A DNA stretch of 16,874 bases from CAZVAN01 sp964625245 (GCA_964625245.1 CAZVAN010000021.1:1-16874); one strand, 5' to 3'; shown: positions 6,040 through 14,155, numbered from the stretch's first letter. Notes: generated by a model not told the origin, from the letters alone. Made by a program: numbers and translations.

Positions 6040-7440
6040 CTATTTCCTGTACCAGATCGAGCCGTGCTCGGTATCGTTTATTTCTATCCCCTGCTCGCTG
6101 AGCTGGGCACGAATTTCATCTGACCTTGTCCAATCACCTGCCTTGCGGGCTTCTTCCCGTTCGCCAATTAATGCTTTCTGCTCGCCCTCTATGTCCTGGC
6201 TGCTGGCCAAGCCGAGTCCAAAATGTTTATCGAGTTCTTTAAGAAGCTCGAAATCAGGGGCTATTTTGTCTGTAAATTCATTCAGTTGAGCTAGTCCTCG
6301 GGCGCTATTAAGATCGTCTTGCAGACCGGCTTTAATCTCACTAAGCAAGCGAGTTGACTGAGCGGCATCTACGACCGGCAGTTTATGGGGTTGCCAGCGC
6401 AAGTCAGCCCAGGCCCGCAAACCTGTCAGGTTCTGTGCGGCGGCATCTAGCGCATCCCAGGTAAAGTTTGTCTGCGTTCGATAGTGCGACTGCAAGTAAA
6501 GAAGCCTGAGGGCTAGTGGGTCATAACCCTTTTCGGTAATGTCCTTAAGCGTAAAGAAGTTTGATTTTGACTTACTCATCTTTTGGCCGTCAACTAGCAG
6601 ATGTTCGTTATGCAACCAGTAATTAGCTAGTTTGACTCCGTAAGCAGCTTCGGTTTGGGCCATCTCGTTGGTGTGATGTGTGCCAATATGGTCAACCCCG
6701 CCGGTATGGATATCAATTGGCTCGCCTAGCGTGGCGTGGATAATCGCTGAGCACTCCAAATGCCAGCCCGGAAAGCCATCGCCCCATTCGCTTGCCCAAT
6801 GCATGGAATGGTCAGCAAACCTTCCAACCGTAAAAAACCACAGCGCAAAGTCCTGAGGGTTTCGCTTCTGATTATCCTTAACCACTTCTTCTCTGGCTCC
6901 TACCTCTTTTTCCGACAGTTTTTGACCGGTCAGCTCGCCATAACTTGGTAGCTTGGAAACATCAAAGTATATAGCCTCCTCTACTACGTAGGCAAAGTCC
7001 TTATCCAGCAAAATTTTTACTATCTCCAGCTGCTGAGGGATAAAATCTGTGGCTCTGGCATAACTGCAGTGAGGGCCACTATATCCATTCGGCGGAAGGA
7101 TATTTAGTTTGGCTGCGTCATCATGAAAGGCTGCGATGTAAAAATCGGCTACTTCCCAAACAGTCTTCTTTTCTCTAGCTGCACCTTTTTCAAGTTTGTC
7201 CTCACCCTCGTCTTCGTCGCTAACCAAATGACCAACATCAGTAATATTCATTACGTGCTTCACCTTATAATCCGAAGCCTCCAGGGTTCTGCGCAAGGTG
7301 TCTGTGAATACGTAAGCCCTCAAATTACCAATCTGAGCGTAGTCGTAGACGGTCGGGCCGCAGGTGTAGAGCTTAACTTCATCAGGTGATAAAGGCGTGA
7401 ACTCCTGCAATTCGCGTCCCAGGCTGTTGTAGAGCTTCAT
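6040..7440 (-). CDS. cysS: Cysteinyl-tRNA synthetase
   Basis: The 466-aa class I synthetase charges tRNA-Cys. The CGPTVYD motif (27-33) leads into the HIGH region, which here reads A-Q-I-G-N (35-39): the first histidine is Gln36, coded CAG, and Asn39 replaces the last histidine. KMSKS is intact at 287-291. Zinc ligands are all present: Cys27, Cys230 in WHLECS, His255 and Glu259 in the HTGGVDHIGTHHTNE loop, a variant of the usual HGGGxDLxFPHHENE. The C-terminal helical domain ends near the usual length. It is the last gene of the dnaX operon. Its ATG overlaps the upstream DHH gene by 4 nt (ATGA), implying translational coupling. Its end lies 3 nt from the convergent AI-2E gene. Confidence 0.95.
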   Translation of the reverse strand: MKLYNSLGRELQEFTPLSPDEVKLYTCGPTVYDYAQIGNLRAYVFTDTLRRTLEASDYKVKHVMNITDVGHLVSDEDEGEDKLEKGAAREKKTVWEVADFYIAAFHDDAAKLNILPPNGYSGPHCSYARATDFIPQQLEIVKILLDKDFAYVVEEAIYFDVSKLPSYGELTGQKLSEKEVGAREEVVKDNQKRNPQDFALWFFTVGRFADHSMHWASEWGDGFPGWHLECSAIIHATLGEPIDIHTGGVDHIGTHHTNEMAQTEAAYGVKLANYWLHNEHLLVDGQKMSKSKSNFFTLKDITEKGYDPLALRLLYLQSHYRTQTNFTWDALDAAAQNLTGLRAWADLRWQPHKLPVVDAAQSTRLLSEIKAGLQDDLNSARGLAQLNEFTDKIAPDFELLKELDKHFGLGLASSQDIEGEQKALIGEREEARKAGDWTRSDEIRAQLSEQGIEINDTEHGSIWYRK

Positions 7441-8456
7441 GCCGGCTGTTCCGCTTGATTCTGGTCAAGTAATTCGCTGGCGGTCTTGATAGTTTCAGCC
7501 TTGATTTGCTCGTAAGCCCGGCCGTCGGTTATTTTGAAGCCGCTGGCGTAGGCATGGCCTCCGCCGCCGAAGTGCTCAGCCAGCTTATCGGCGATTCCGG
7601 ACCCGTAGTTACAGCGAATTTTGGCTGTAATTTTGCCATCAGTGTAGAGTTTGAAGCAAATTGCTACGTCTGTGCCCTTAGCCAGGCGCATGTCATCTAT
7701 GACCAGCATTGGCGGGTTATATAGCGGGCTATACTTTTCAATTTCTTCCCAGGGGATGGTTAGCATGGCAATGCGGTTATTGTCATGGAATTCAACTCGC
7801 TGCAAGAGCCTGCCCTTATATGGGATTAGCTCTGGTTCACGGCGCATGGTTTGGCGCCGGGCGTTGTCAATTTCGGCCAAGCTAACACCGCCCTGTACCA
7901 GTTCGGCAATGATAAATATAGACCGGGCGGTTGTGGCTTCCGTGGTCAAACCCATACTGTCACTTAATATGGAGATAGCAATCAACTTCTGGGCCTCATG
8001 GTTGAGCTGCCACCCCAGCTGCTGGGCAATCTCATAAATAACTTCACCTGTAGATACGGCAGAAACGTTGCAAATAACTGTGGCGAAGGAAATAGTTGGG
8101 GCTGTAGAGTGATGGTCAATGACAATACATGGTTTACTGGCCAGCCAAGACTTGGAGCCGGTCTTATCCAGCTGCTCAAGCAGGATATCACTACTAGTAT
8201 CAACAATTATGCTGGCGTCAAATTGTGTTGGCATAGCAGTCACTACTCGGTCGGCGCCGGGCAGATATTTTAGATAGCTTGGCAAATCAACACCGCAGTA
8301 CATAATTACGTCTTTATCTAGGTCACCTAAAATGTGCTCTAGTGCCAAAGAGCTGGCTAGGCTGTCGGCGTCCGGATTGTCGGCCTGAACCACCACAATT
8401 TTTGTGGCTGCATCTACAACCGCTTTAATTTCATTTACCTGAGAATAATTAGCCAT
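7437..8456 (-). CDS. DHH/DHHA1 phosphoesterase (NrnA-like)
   Basis: The 339-aa protein has a DHH domain followed by a DHHA1 domain, the layout of NrnA-type enzymes that degrade short RNA oligonucleotides, pAp or cyclic dinucleotides. Motif I is NPDADS with Asp29 and Asp31, motif II is Asp86 in IIVDTSS, motif III is Asp114-His115-His116, and Asp166 in SILSDS is the likely fourth site. The C-terminal GGGGHAYASG (297-306) is the DHHA1 substrate-binding loop. The histidine normally found three residues before the proline of motif I is Ala25 here, so one metal site may be altered. It lies between recR and cysS in the minus-strand operon. Which substrate it prefers cannot be told from sequence alone. 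Confidence 0.9.
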   Translation of the reverse strand: MANYSQVNEIKAVVDAATKIVVVQADNPDADSLASSLALEHILGDLDKDVIMYCGVDLPSYLKYLPGADRVVTAMPTQFDASIIVDTSSDILLEQLDKTGSKSWLASKPCIVIDHHSTAPTISFATVICNVSAVSTGEVIYEIAQQLGWQLNHEAQKLIAISILSDSMGLTTEATTARSIFIIAELVQGGVSLAEIDNARRQTMRREPELIPYKGRLLQRVEFHDNNRIAMLTIPWEEIEKYSPLYNPPMLVIDDMRLAKGTDVAICFKLYTDGKITAKIRCNYGSGIADKLAEHFGGGGHAYASGFKITDGRAYEQIKAETIKTASELLDQNQAEQPA

Positions 8457-8488
8457 TACCAGTTATTGTATCTTAAGCAACTCAAGTC

Positions 8489-9100
8489 TTAAAGGAGAGC
8501 CTGCCGGCCTTCTAAAGCCCTGGTTAAAGTAATTTGATCGGCATACTCTAAATCTACACCTACCGGTAAGCCACGAGCCAAGCGTGTTATCTTAACCGGA
8601 GATTTGCCTATTTGTTGAGTAATAAGTAGGGCCGTGCTTTCTCCCTCAACACTGGCGTTAGTAGCTAGGATTAATTCTTTTACCTTGTCTTTTTTGATTC
8701 GTTTAACCAGCTCGGCTATTTTCAGTTGCTCCGGGCCAACGCCGTCTATCGGCGACAGCAGACCGCCCAAAACGTGATATGTCCCACCAAAACTGTTGGT
8801 TTTTTCAAGCGCCACAATGTCAAATGGGTCAGCTACAACTGCCACCAGCTGCTTATCCCGGCGCGGGTCATCGTACAGTGGACTAACCTTACTGCCGGCC
8901 TCCATCAAAGCGAAAGTTACCGGACATACAGCAATACCACCAGACAGCCCCTCAATGGCGTCCGATAGAAGGTGAGATTTAGACGCATCAGCCTTCAGTA
9001 GGTAATAGGCGTAGCGTTCGGCGGTTCGCGGTCCAACGCCGGGCAATTGAGCAAAGGCTTCAATCAGCTCAGTCAGTGATTTTGGAATAGCCGAATTCAC
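8489..9100 (-). CDS. recR: Recombination mediator RecR
   Basis: The 203-aa protein is RecR, which with RecF/RecO loads RecA at gaps in single-stranded DNA. An N-terminal helix-hairpin-helix (LPGVGPRTAERYAYYLL, 19-35) binds DNA. The Toprim domain spans about 85-165 (VVADPFDI, LGGLLSPIDGVGP, LATNASVEGESTALL). The C-terminal part has the RLARGLPVG and LEYADQITLTRALEGR signatures. The four-cysteine zinc finger between the first two parts is degenerate: only Cys59 remains, while the other three positions have no cysteine although DDPRRD after them is kept. The usual Toprim glutamate position is Ala90. Length is normal. It lies 15 nt after ybaB, the classic neighbour. Confidence 0.95.
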   Translation of the reverse strand: MNSAIPKSLTELIEAFAQLPGVGPRTAERYAYYLLKADASKSHLLSDAIEGLSGGIAVCPVTFALMEAGSKVSPLYDDPRRDKQLVAVVADPFDIVALEKTNSFGGTYHVLGGLLSPIDGVGPEQLKIAELVKRIKKDKVKELILATNASVEGESTALLITQQIGKSPVKITRLARGLPVGVDLEYADQITLTRALEGRQALL

Positions 9101-9115
9101 TGTTTGGAACCTGCT

Positions 9116-9409
9116 TTATAAGCCCAAGTTGCCAAGAGCGCCCATCATTGGCTGCATTTTTTCAGCTGCTAACTTCTGACTTTGATTAATGGCTTCTTTA
9201 ATGGCTTCTTCCAGCCACATCTCCAGTTGGCCAATATCATCAAGATCGACATAGTCAGGGTCGATAGTTATTTTTTTAATCTTTTGTTCGCCGGTTATTT
9301 CAACTTTTACAGCACCGTCGCCAGTCTCTACTAAAATTATTTCATTCTGAAGCTCTTTTTGGAGTTTTCGGGCCTTCATCAACAGCTTGGCTTGATCCAT
9401 TTTACTCAC
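9116..9409 (-). CDS. ybaB: YbaB/EbfC nucleoid-associated protein
   Basis: The 97-aa product has the YbaB/EbfC fold: an N-terminal amphipathic helix (MSKMDQAKLLMKARKLQKEL), a central sheet with VEITGEQKIKKITIDPD and a C-terminal helix (LEEAIKEAINQSQKLAAEKM). Family members are small dimeric DNA-binding proteins encoded between dnaX and recR in many bacteria. Here recR follows directly, but dnaB and a membrane protein gene lie between it and dnaX. Length and motif order are normal. Its exact function is not settled for the family. Confidence 0.93.
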   Translation of the reverse strand: MSKMDQAKLLMKARKLQKELQNEIILVETGDGAVKVEITGEQKIKKITIDPDYVDLDDIGQLEMWLEEAIKEAINQSQKLAAEKMQPMMGALGNLGL

Positions 9410-9433
9410 AGTTTTGTACTCCTTATCTACCTC

Positions 9434-10618
9434 TTATTTTAGCACGTAGCTATGGCTTACTGCCACCGTCGCCGGCCAAGCTATCAAGCTATAGCGAATG
9501 CCATATAGTACGCTTGCAAAAACTAGGACTGACATCAGCCCAATTGCGAAACCCTTAGCGATTGGGTTGAGCGGAAAAACATGCCGCCACTCTATAAATA
9601 AGTACCGCAGGCCCATAGCCATCATTACGGTAAGCAGTGGCAGAACAAGCGCCAGTACCGAAAAGTTGTCGTTCAGTCCGGACAGCAATGCAGCGAATAG
9701 AACAAGACCGGTAATCGTAAGGAACTCGCGTCTCAGCCTTGAGTACATCACAAAGGCGCCAAAGATTATTAAGCCCACCTGCGCGGCATTAAGCAGCGGC
9801 AGCTTGCCAATAGATAACGTCTGATGCTGGCGACTTTGAAAGAAAAAGGCAGCTATAGCCCAGGCCCAGGATTTAGCTATAGCGCCAATACTGCCGAATG
9901 AACCAGGAATAAGCAGCCATGGTTTAACAAGTGACGGATGAGCTATAAGTCCAATAATAAGCGGGAGAAGCAGTACGATAAACATTAATGAAACGTAGAA
10001 GTAAGCTCGTCTGTTTAGTTCTGTTTTGACTGCCAGGTTCTTAACGTTCGAGTAACACGCGGCTCCTACCAGAATCATAATCCAGACCATTCCCGGCAGG
10101 TATAAGGACAAGCTGACGGCTAATATCAGGAGTAGAATTGGCCAATTTTCAGCAGTCCGGCGACTAACCAAGTAGTAGGTAGCCAATATAAGAACCGGCG
10201 TAAAGTACATAATTGCCGGCGTAGCGCTCCTGGCCGCGAGTATAAAATAAGGTGTGGTTACCAATAGGATGGCACTAAGCATGGCTATCGACTTACCCAA
10301 CCAGCCTTTTAGCATGTAGTAAAAACCCACGGCGATAACCAGAGCAATGATAACGGCGGTAAACCGGCTAAAAAATATAGAGTGATTTATGTGTAGCAGC
10401 AAGTCCTGCAATAACCGATATGGCAGGTTAATTGGATTTTTTAAAATCGAGGATAGATTAGGCGAGTTTATAGTTAACTTCTCAGACTGGCTCAGACCGC
10501 TTGGCGAACTACCCAGCCTCCAAGTAAGCATTGCTAGCAGTCCAATGATGCCTAATACCAGAGTTGTGTTGGATACTTGCCATAGCCGCACTACTCCCAG
10601 CCTAATTTTCGATAGCAT
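9434..10618 (-). CDS. Multi-pass membrane protein, possibly GT-C/PMT-like glycosyltransferase
   Basis: The 394-aa protein has about ten or eleven hydrophobic segments, starting at roughly 18-35 and 86-103 and ending at 354-374. The first helix is followed by a soluble loop of about 50 residues (SSPSGLSQSEKLTINSPNLSSILKNP), then closely packed helices. This is the general plan of GT-C glycosyltransferases of the PMT/ArnT type (GT39/GT83), which use a polyprenyl-phosphate sugar on the outer face. The usual acidic DE/ED pair in the first loop is not evident, so the assignment is weak and catalytic competence uncertain. It sits between dnaB and ybaB in the replication operon, 30 nt after dnaB and 24 nt before ybaB. 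Confidence 0.5.
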   Translation of the reverse strand: MLSKIRLGVVRLWQVSNTTLVLGIIGLLAMLTWRLGSSPSGLSQSEKLTINSPNLSSILKNPINLPYRLLQDLLLHINHSIFFSRFTAVIIALVIAVGFYYMLKGWLGKSIAMLSAILLVTTPYFILAARSATPAIMYFTPVLILATYYLVSRRTAENWPILLLILAVSLSLYLPGMVWIMILVGAACYSNVKNLAVKTELNRRAYFYVSLMFIVLLLPLIIGLIAHPSLVKPWLLIPGSFGSIGAIAKSWAWAIAAFFFQSRQHQTLSIGKLPLLNAAQVGLIIFGAFVMYSRLRREFLTITGLVLFAALLSGLNDNFSVLALVLPLLTVMMAMGLRYLFIEWRHVFPLNPIAKGFAIGLMSVLVFASVLYGIRYSLIAWPATVAVSHSYVLK

Positions 10619-10648
10619 AAATAGAATTATAGCAAAATAACCGGTTGA

Positions 10649-12019
10649 CTACTCAAATGGCTGGTCATCGTGGCGAGTGTCTAAGTCCCGGAAAGTCTGG
10701 CGGTTTCGGTCAAAGTAGACTTCCAGATTGCCGGTTGGGCCATTACGGTGCTTTTTAATGAAAATATCCGTGATATTCTGCCGGTCAGTCTCAGGGTTAT
10801 ACCATTCCTCTCGGTACAAGAAAGCCACAATATCGGCGTCTTGTTCAATGGAGCCGGATTCACGCAGGTCAGATAGTTGCGGGATTTGCGGGCTTCGACT
10901 CTCTACCGACCGGCTCAACTGGCTTAGGGCCACTACCGGCACATTAAGTTCGCGGGCTAAAATCTTAAGACCGCGGCTAATTTCAGAAATTTCCTGAACC
11001 CGGTTAGCGACTGTGGCGAAGCGCGAGCCACCGCTCATTAGCTGCATATAATCAACCATAATAACCGCCAGCGGATGCTGATGGTGCAGGCGGCGGGCTT
11101 TGGTGCGCAGGTCACTTACGGTTATGCCGGAGGTGTCATCAATAAATAGTGGAGCCTCGGCCAGCTCGCCCATTGCGGCGCTTATTCGTTCAAAGTCTTT
11201 GTCGGTCAGGCCTTCGCCGGTTCTAAGTTTCCAGGCGTCTACGCCGGCTTCGGCGGCTAACAGGCGGTCTACCAACTGCTCTTTGCTCATTTCCAGGCTA
11301 AATATCAACACTGATCCCTGCTTGGCTTTGGTGGCTATATTTAGCGATAGGTTCAACATCAAAGCGGTTTTACCCATGGATGGCCGGGCGGCAATAACCA
11401 CAAGATCTGAGCGCTGCAGACCGGCTAGCTGCTTATCAATATCCTTAAGGCCGGTTGGTATGCCCCGCAGACCACCTTTGTTGCGATGCAAGTCGTCCAA
11501 GCGGTCAAAACTCTCACCCAAAATTGATTCCAGACTGGTTATATCCTGGCGGACATGGCGTTGGCTGACTTCAAATAGCCGTGTTTCAGCCTCCTCAATC
11601 AACTCCTGAAGGGTTTTGCTCTCATCGTGGCCAATACCGGCAATGTCCTGTGAGGCGCCTATTAAACGGCGTCTAATAGCCTTGTCGGCAACAATTTCGG
11701 CATACTGCTCCAGGTGCGAGGCCGTGGGAACGGTATTTGTTAGCTCTGTAAGGTAGCTGGCGCCGCCAATGGAGTCGAGCTGGCGCTTAGATTTTAGCTG
11801 TTCGCTCAAAGTCAGGATATCCAGCGGACTGCGCTTATCGTGTAGTACCCGCATGGCCGCAAAAATTACCCGGTGCCTATCGTCATAAAAATCCATCGAG
11901 TCAATTTGGTCGCTAATTTTCAAAAAACCATCGCCGTCAATCAGCAAACTGCCCAGCAAGCTGGCTTCAACATCAATATTTTGTGGCGGCGTCCCCGCCC
12001 TGGCGTCTACACTATCCAT
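10649..12019 (-). CDS. dnaB: Replicative DNA helicase DnaB
   Basis: The 456-aa protein is the hexameric replicative helicase. The N-terminal primase-interacting domain starts PPQNIDVEASLLGSLLID. After a linker, the RecA-like domain has Walker A ARPSMGKTAL (211-220), catalytic Glu242 in SLEMS, Walker B VDYMQL (322-327), SQLSRSVE (366-373), LRESGSIEQDAD (385-396) and the C-terminal KHRNGPTG (423-430). Length is normal and no intein interrupts the ATPase domain. It lies 14 nt after dnaX in one transcription unit, so helicase and clamp-loader subunit are probably co-expressed. dnaB is more often found beside rplI, so this placement is somewhat unusual. Confidence 0.97.
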   Translation of the reverse strand: MDSVDARAGTPPQNIDVEASLLGSLLIDGDGFLKISDQIDSMDFYDDRHRVIFAAMRVLHDKRSPLDILTLSEQLKSKRQLDSIGGASYLTELTNTVPTASHLEQYAEIVADKAIRRRLIGASQDIAGIGHDESKTLQELIEEAETRLFEVSQRHVRQDITSLESILGESFDRLDDLHRNKGGLRGIPTGLKDIDKQLAGLQRSDLVVIAARPSMGKTALMLNLSLNIATKAKQGSVLIFSLEMSKEQLVDRLLAAEAGVDAWKLRTGEGLTDKDFERISAAMGELAEAPLFIDDTSGITVSDLRTKARRLHHQHPLAVIMVDYMQLMSGGSRFATVANRVQEISEISRGLKILARELNVPVVALSQLSRSVESRSPQIPQLSDLRESGSIEQDADIVAFLYREEWYNPETDRQNITDIFIKKHRNGPTGNLEVYFDRNRQTFRDLDTRHDDQPFE

Positions 12020-12033
12020 AACAACTACTTATA

Positions 12034-13446
12034 TTATGATTCTAGCACCTCGGCGGAACCGAAGATATTGCTTATGGCCTGCACTGAGTCAGACTGCTCA
12101 CTAGCTTTATAAAAATCCTGTTGGGGCTCTATTTTTAAGCTTTTGACCATCTCCTTATCAACCACCGTTGCAATTAAAAGTTTGCTGCCACAAATACTCT
12201 CAATTGCCGAGCTGATGATATCTTTAGCCGAGGCCTGGTTAATTTTCTTTTGGTGCAGTGGAAACTCAAAAGCCAAAGTTAGTGTATCCCCAGACAGATT
12301 AGGACTTGCTAAACGCAGAGCTGTGTAGAGCGAGGCATTGAGTGCCTTCACTTTATCTAGCACGTCTTCCCACATACTCAGGTCAAAGTTAGACTGCTGC
12401 AGGCTTGGTTTAGGTTGCGTAGGCTGAACTTTGGGACTGGTGTCTGGTTGAGCCGGAACCGGGGTGTTATTAGCAACCGGTTTAGGTGCAGTCTGATTGG
12501 CTGTTGATGTCTCAAGTAGAGCTATCTCCAGCTCATCCATAGTTGCGGCGCTACTGCTGACTCTAGATAAGGCTTTTAGTAGGCTGGTGCTGCCATTTGG
12601 CGCCTTATTACTCTTTAGTAGCAGCCTTAGTTCCTTGGACAGGAGTTTGGCAATAGAGCTGGCCTGACCGCCTTCGTTCCGCAAATCTGATAACAACTCA
12701 AGCAACTCCGGAGTACTGCCTGAGAAGGTTAGCTGAAGCAGTTGGTCAACAGAGTCTGCCGGCGGTAGTCCCAGTTGTAGCCTAACAAGCTGGCTGTCAA
12801 TCTTCTGGCTGGTTGAGCTTAGCTGGTCAAGCAAGCCAAGGCTGTCGCGCAAGCTGCCCTCACCAAACTCGGCCAACAGTTCCAGCGCATCATTATCAAT
12901 GGAAATTTTCTCTTTCTTGGCAACCATCGCCAGGTGGGCCTTAGCCGTCTCTGGGCTAACAGCTTTAAAGTTATGACGCTGGGTGCGGCTTATAATAGTT
13001 TCGGGCAGTTTGTGGGCCTCTGTAGTGGCTAGAATGAAGATGCAGTGGGCTGGTGGCTCCTCAAGGGTCTTTAGGAGGGCGTTGAATGCTTCGCGGGTGA
13101 GCATGTGGACTTCGTCAATAATATAAACTTTGTATTTTGATGACGTCGGGGCAATGTGTACTTTTTCGCGCAAATCTCTAATTTCATCTATCCGGCGGTT
13201 ACTGGCGGCGTCTATTTCAATAATGTCCAGGTGAGTTGCTTCGCCTTCGTAGGGTATTTGATTGACTTCATGAGCCAGAATTCGGGCAACGCTGGTCTTA
13301 CCCACGCCTCTGGGGCCAGTAAAGAGATAAGCGTGGCTAATCTTCCCTGATTTTATAGCTGCTTCCAGGGTTTTGGTTATGTGCTCCTGCCCAACTACTT
13401 CATCAAAAGATGTTGAACGGTACTTTCTATATAATGCCTGCCCCAT
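12034..13446 (-). CDS. dnaX: DNA polymerase III clamp-loader subunit gamma/tau
   Basis: The 470-aa protein is the ATPase subunit of the sliding-clamp loader. Walker A is GPRGVGKT (44-51), Walker B is IIDEVHML (109-116), and the SRC-type arginine finger motif reads SRTQRH (153-158). The sensor-2 region GEGSLRDSLGLLDQ follows near 195-208. The four-cysteine zinc module that normally lies between Walker A and EIDAAS is absent: only about a dozen residues (VNQIPYEGEATH) fill this space. A low-complexity Pro/Gln/Thr linker (about 320-345) precedes a C-terminal domain. I see no A-run slippery site, so separate gamma and tau forms by frameshifting are not predicted. TATAAT ends 9 nt before the ATG. 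It heads the seven-gene operon ending with cysS. Confidence 0.95.
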   Translation of the reverse strand: MGQALYRKYRSTSFDEVVGQEHITKTLEAAIKSGKISHAYLFTGPRGVGKTSVARILAHEVNQIPYEGEATHLDIIEIDAASNRRIDEIRDLREKVHIAPTSSKYKVYIIDEVHMLTREAFNALLKTLEEPPAHCIFILATTEAHKLPETIISRTQRHNFKAVSPETAKAHLAMVAKKEKISIDNDALELLAEFGEGSLRDSLGLLDQLSSTSQKIDSQLVRLQLGLPPADSVDQLLQLTFSGSTPELLELLSDLRNEGGQASSIAKLLSKELRLLLKSNKAPNGSTSLLKALSRVSSSAATMDELEIALLETSTANQTAPKPVANNTPVPAQPDTSPKVQPTQPKPSLQQSNFDLSMWEDVLDKVKALNASLYTALRLASPNLSGDTLTLAFEFPLHQKKINQASAKDIISSAIESICGSKLLIATVVDKEMVKSLKIEPQQDFYKASEQSDSVQAISNIFGSAEVLES

Positions 13447-13455
13447 AGTTACCTA

Positions 13456-13461
13456 ATTATA
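13456..13461 (-). promoter_or_regulatory. -10 element of the dnaX operon
   Basis: A perfect TATAAT ends nine bases before the dnaX ATG (13446), so the transcript should have a leader of only two or three bases. No good -35 is seen at the normal distance, and a weak AGG within the gap might still act as a ribosome binding site. Confidence 0.5.
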
Positions 13462-13517
13462 CCTTTAAGCTTGTCAGGCGGCTGTTGTTTTTTGTATTAA
13501 AAGAAAGCTATTCGTTA

Positions 13518-13583
13518 TCGGGAAGATAGCCCGAGTGGCGGATTCATTCCGCACCCAGCGTGACATGCCAACCCCGAGGGGGT
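13518..13583. repeat. Three tandem short palindromes between dnaX and the hypothetical gene
   Basis: Three 5-bp stems follow each other: TCGGG/CCCGA (13518-13534), GCGGA/TCCGC (13538-13552) and ACCCC/GGGGT (13571-13583). The last lies just past the stop codon of the upstream minus-strand gene. A pyrimidine-rich TTTCTTTT follows the group on the minus strand, so it may serve as a weak terminator, or it may be a repetitive extragenic palindrome element. No SRP RNA signature is present although ffs is often found next to dnaX. Confidence 0.45.
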
Positions 13584-13586
13584 GTC

Positions 13587-14099
13587 TTATAAGGCAGCCT
13601 CTAGCGCTGCCCACTCGGCGTTGACTGAATCGTCTTCCGGAATGTTCACGCTAACTTGGTCGCCTGGTTTGGCCTTGAAGTAAGTAACGCTGGCTAGCAG
13701 CACTCGGTATTCTTTGCCACCAACATCCACTGAGTAGTGTCCGTCTTTTTGGTTCAGCTGGCCAACAACTTGTTTCCTGGGTATTGGGCCAATTTGTTTA
13801 TACATAAAGGCGCCGTCTTCGGCGATGGTCAATTTCAAAATATCACCCTGAACCAGTTTGGATTTGCTGGCATAGTTAGCTGGTACTGGGTAGGTTTTGG
13901 CGTCGGAGCCAACCATGTTCTGGCCGTCAAATACACCTTCAATAACCTTGCCTAAGGAATCGTCCTTAGCTTTGGTGGTCAACGCCGAATCATCGCCAAC
14001 TAAACTAACTAGCAACTCTTTGGTTGCCGCTAGACTTGTTTCGGCCTCTGCAATTAATGATCGCAGACGCTTAATTTGTTTTTCCGGTATATCCGCCAT
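13587..14099 (-). CDS. Hypothetical protein with N-terminal coiled coil and beta-rich domain
   Basis: The 170-aa soluble protein is not assigned to a named family. Residues 1-35 form a likely helical or coiled-coil segment (KQIKRLRSLIAEAETSLAATKELL). After an acidic linker, a beta-rich region contains GVFDGQNMVGSDAKTYPVPANYASK, LVQGDILKLTIAEDG and YRVLLASVTYFKAKPGDQVSVNIPED, reminiscent of a small barrel domain, and it ends with an acidic WAALEAAL tail. The regular pattern and good GAGGG ribosome binding site 5 nt before the ATG argue for a real, expressed gene. I believe similar proteins occur across CPR genomes, but that is from memory. It has its own promoter and lies 140 nt upstream of dnaX on the same strand. 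Confidence 0.75.
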   Translation of the reverse strand: MADIPEKQIKRLRSLIAEAETSLAATKELLVSLVGDDSALTTKAKDDSLGKVIEGVFDGQNMVGSDAKTYPVPANYASKSKLVQGDILKLTIAEDGAFMYKQIGPIPRKQVVGQLNQKDGHYSVDVGGKEYRVLLASVTYFKAKPGDQVSVNIPEDDSVNAEWAALEAAL

Positions 14100-14155
14100 C
14101 TTACCCTCGCCAGTCTCCGCTACTTCCTCATCTTTGTTTGACTGCTATTACCCCA

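Noticed and set aside
10649..12019. Intein in dnaB
   Set aside because: Length is normal and the Walker A and B regions are uninterrupted.
12034..13446. Programmed frameshift in dnaX producing gamma
   Set aside because: No A-run slippery heptamer was found in the reading frame.
13447..13586. SRP RNA gene (ffs) next to dnaX
   Set aside because: The conserved GGAAGCAGC-type loop region is absent on both strands.
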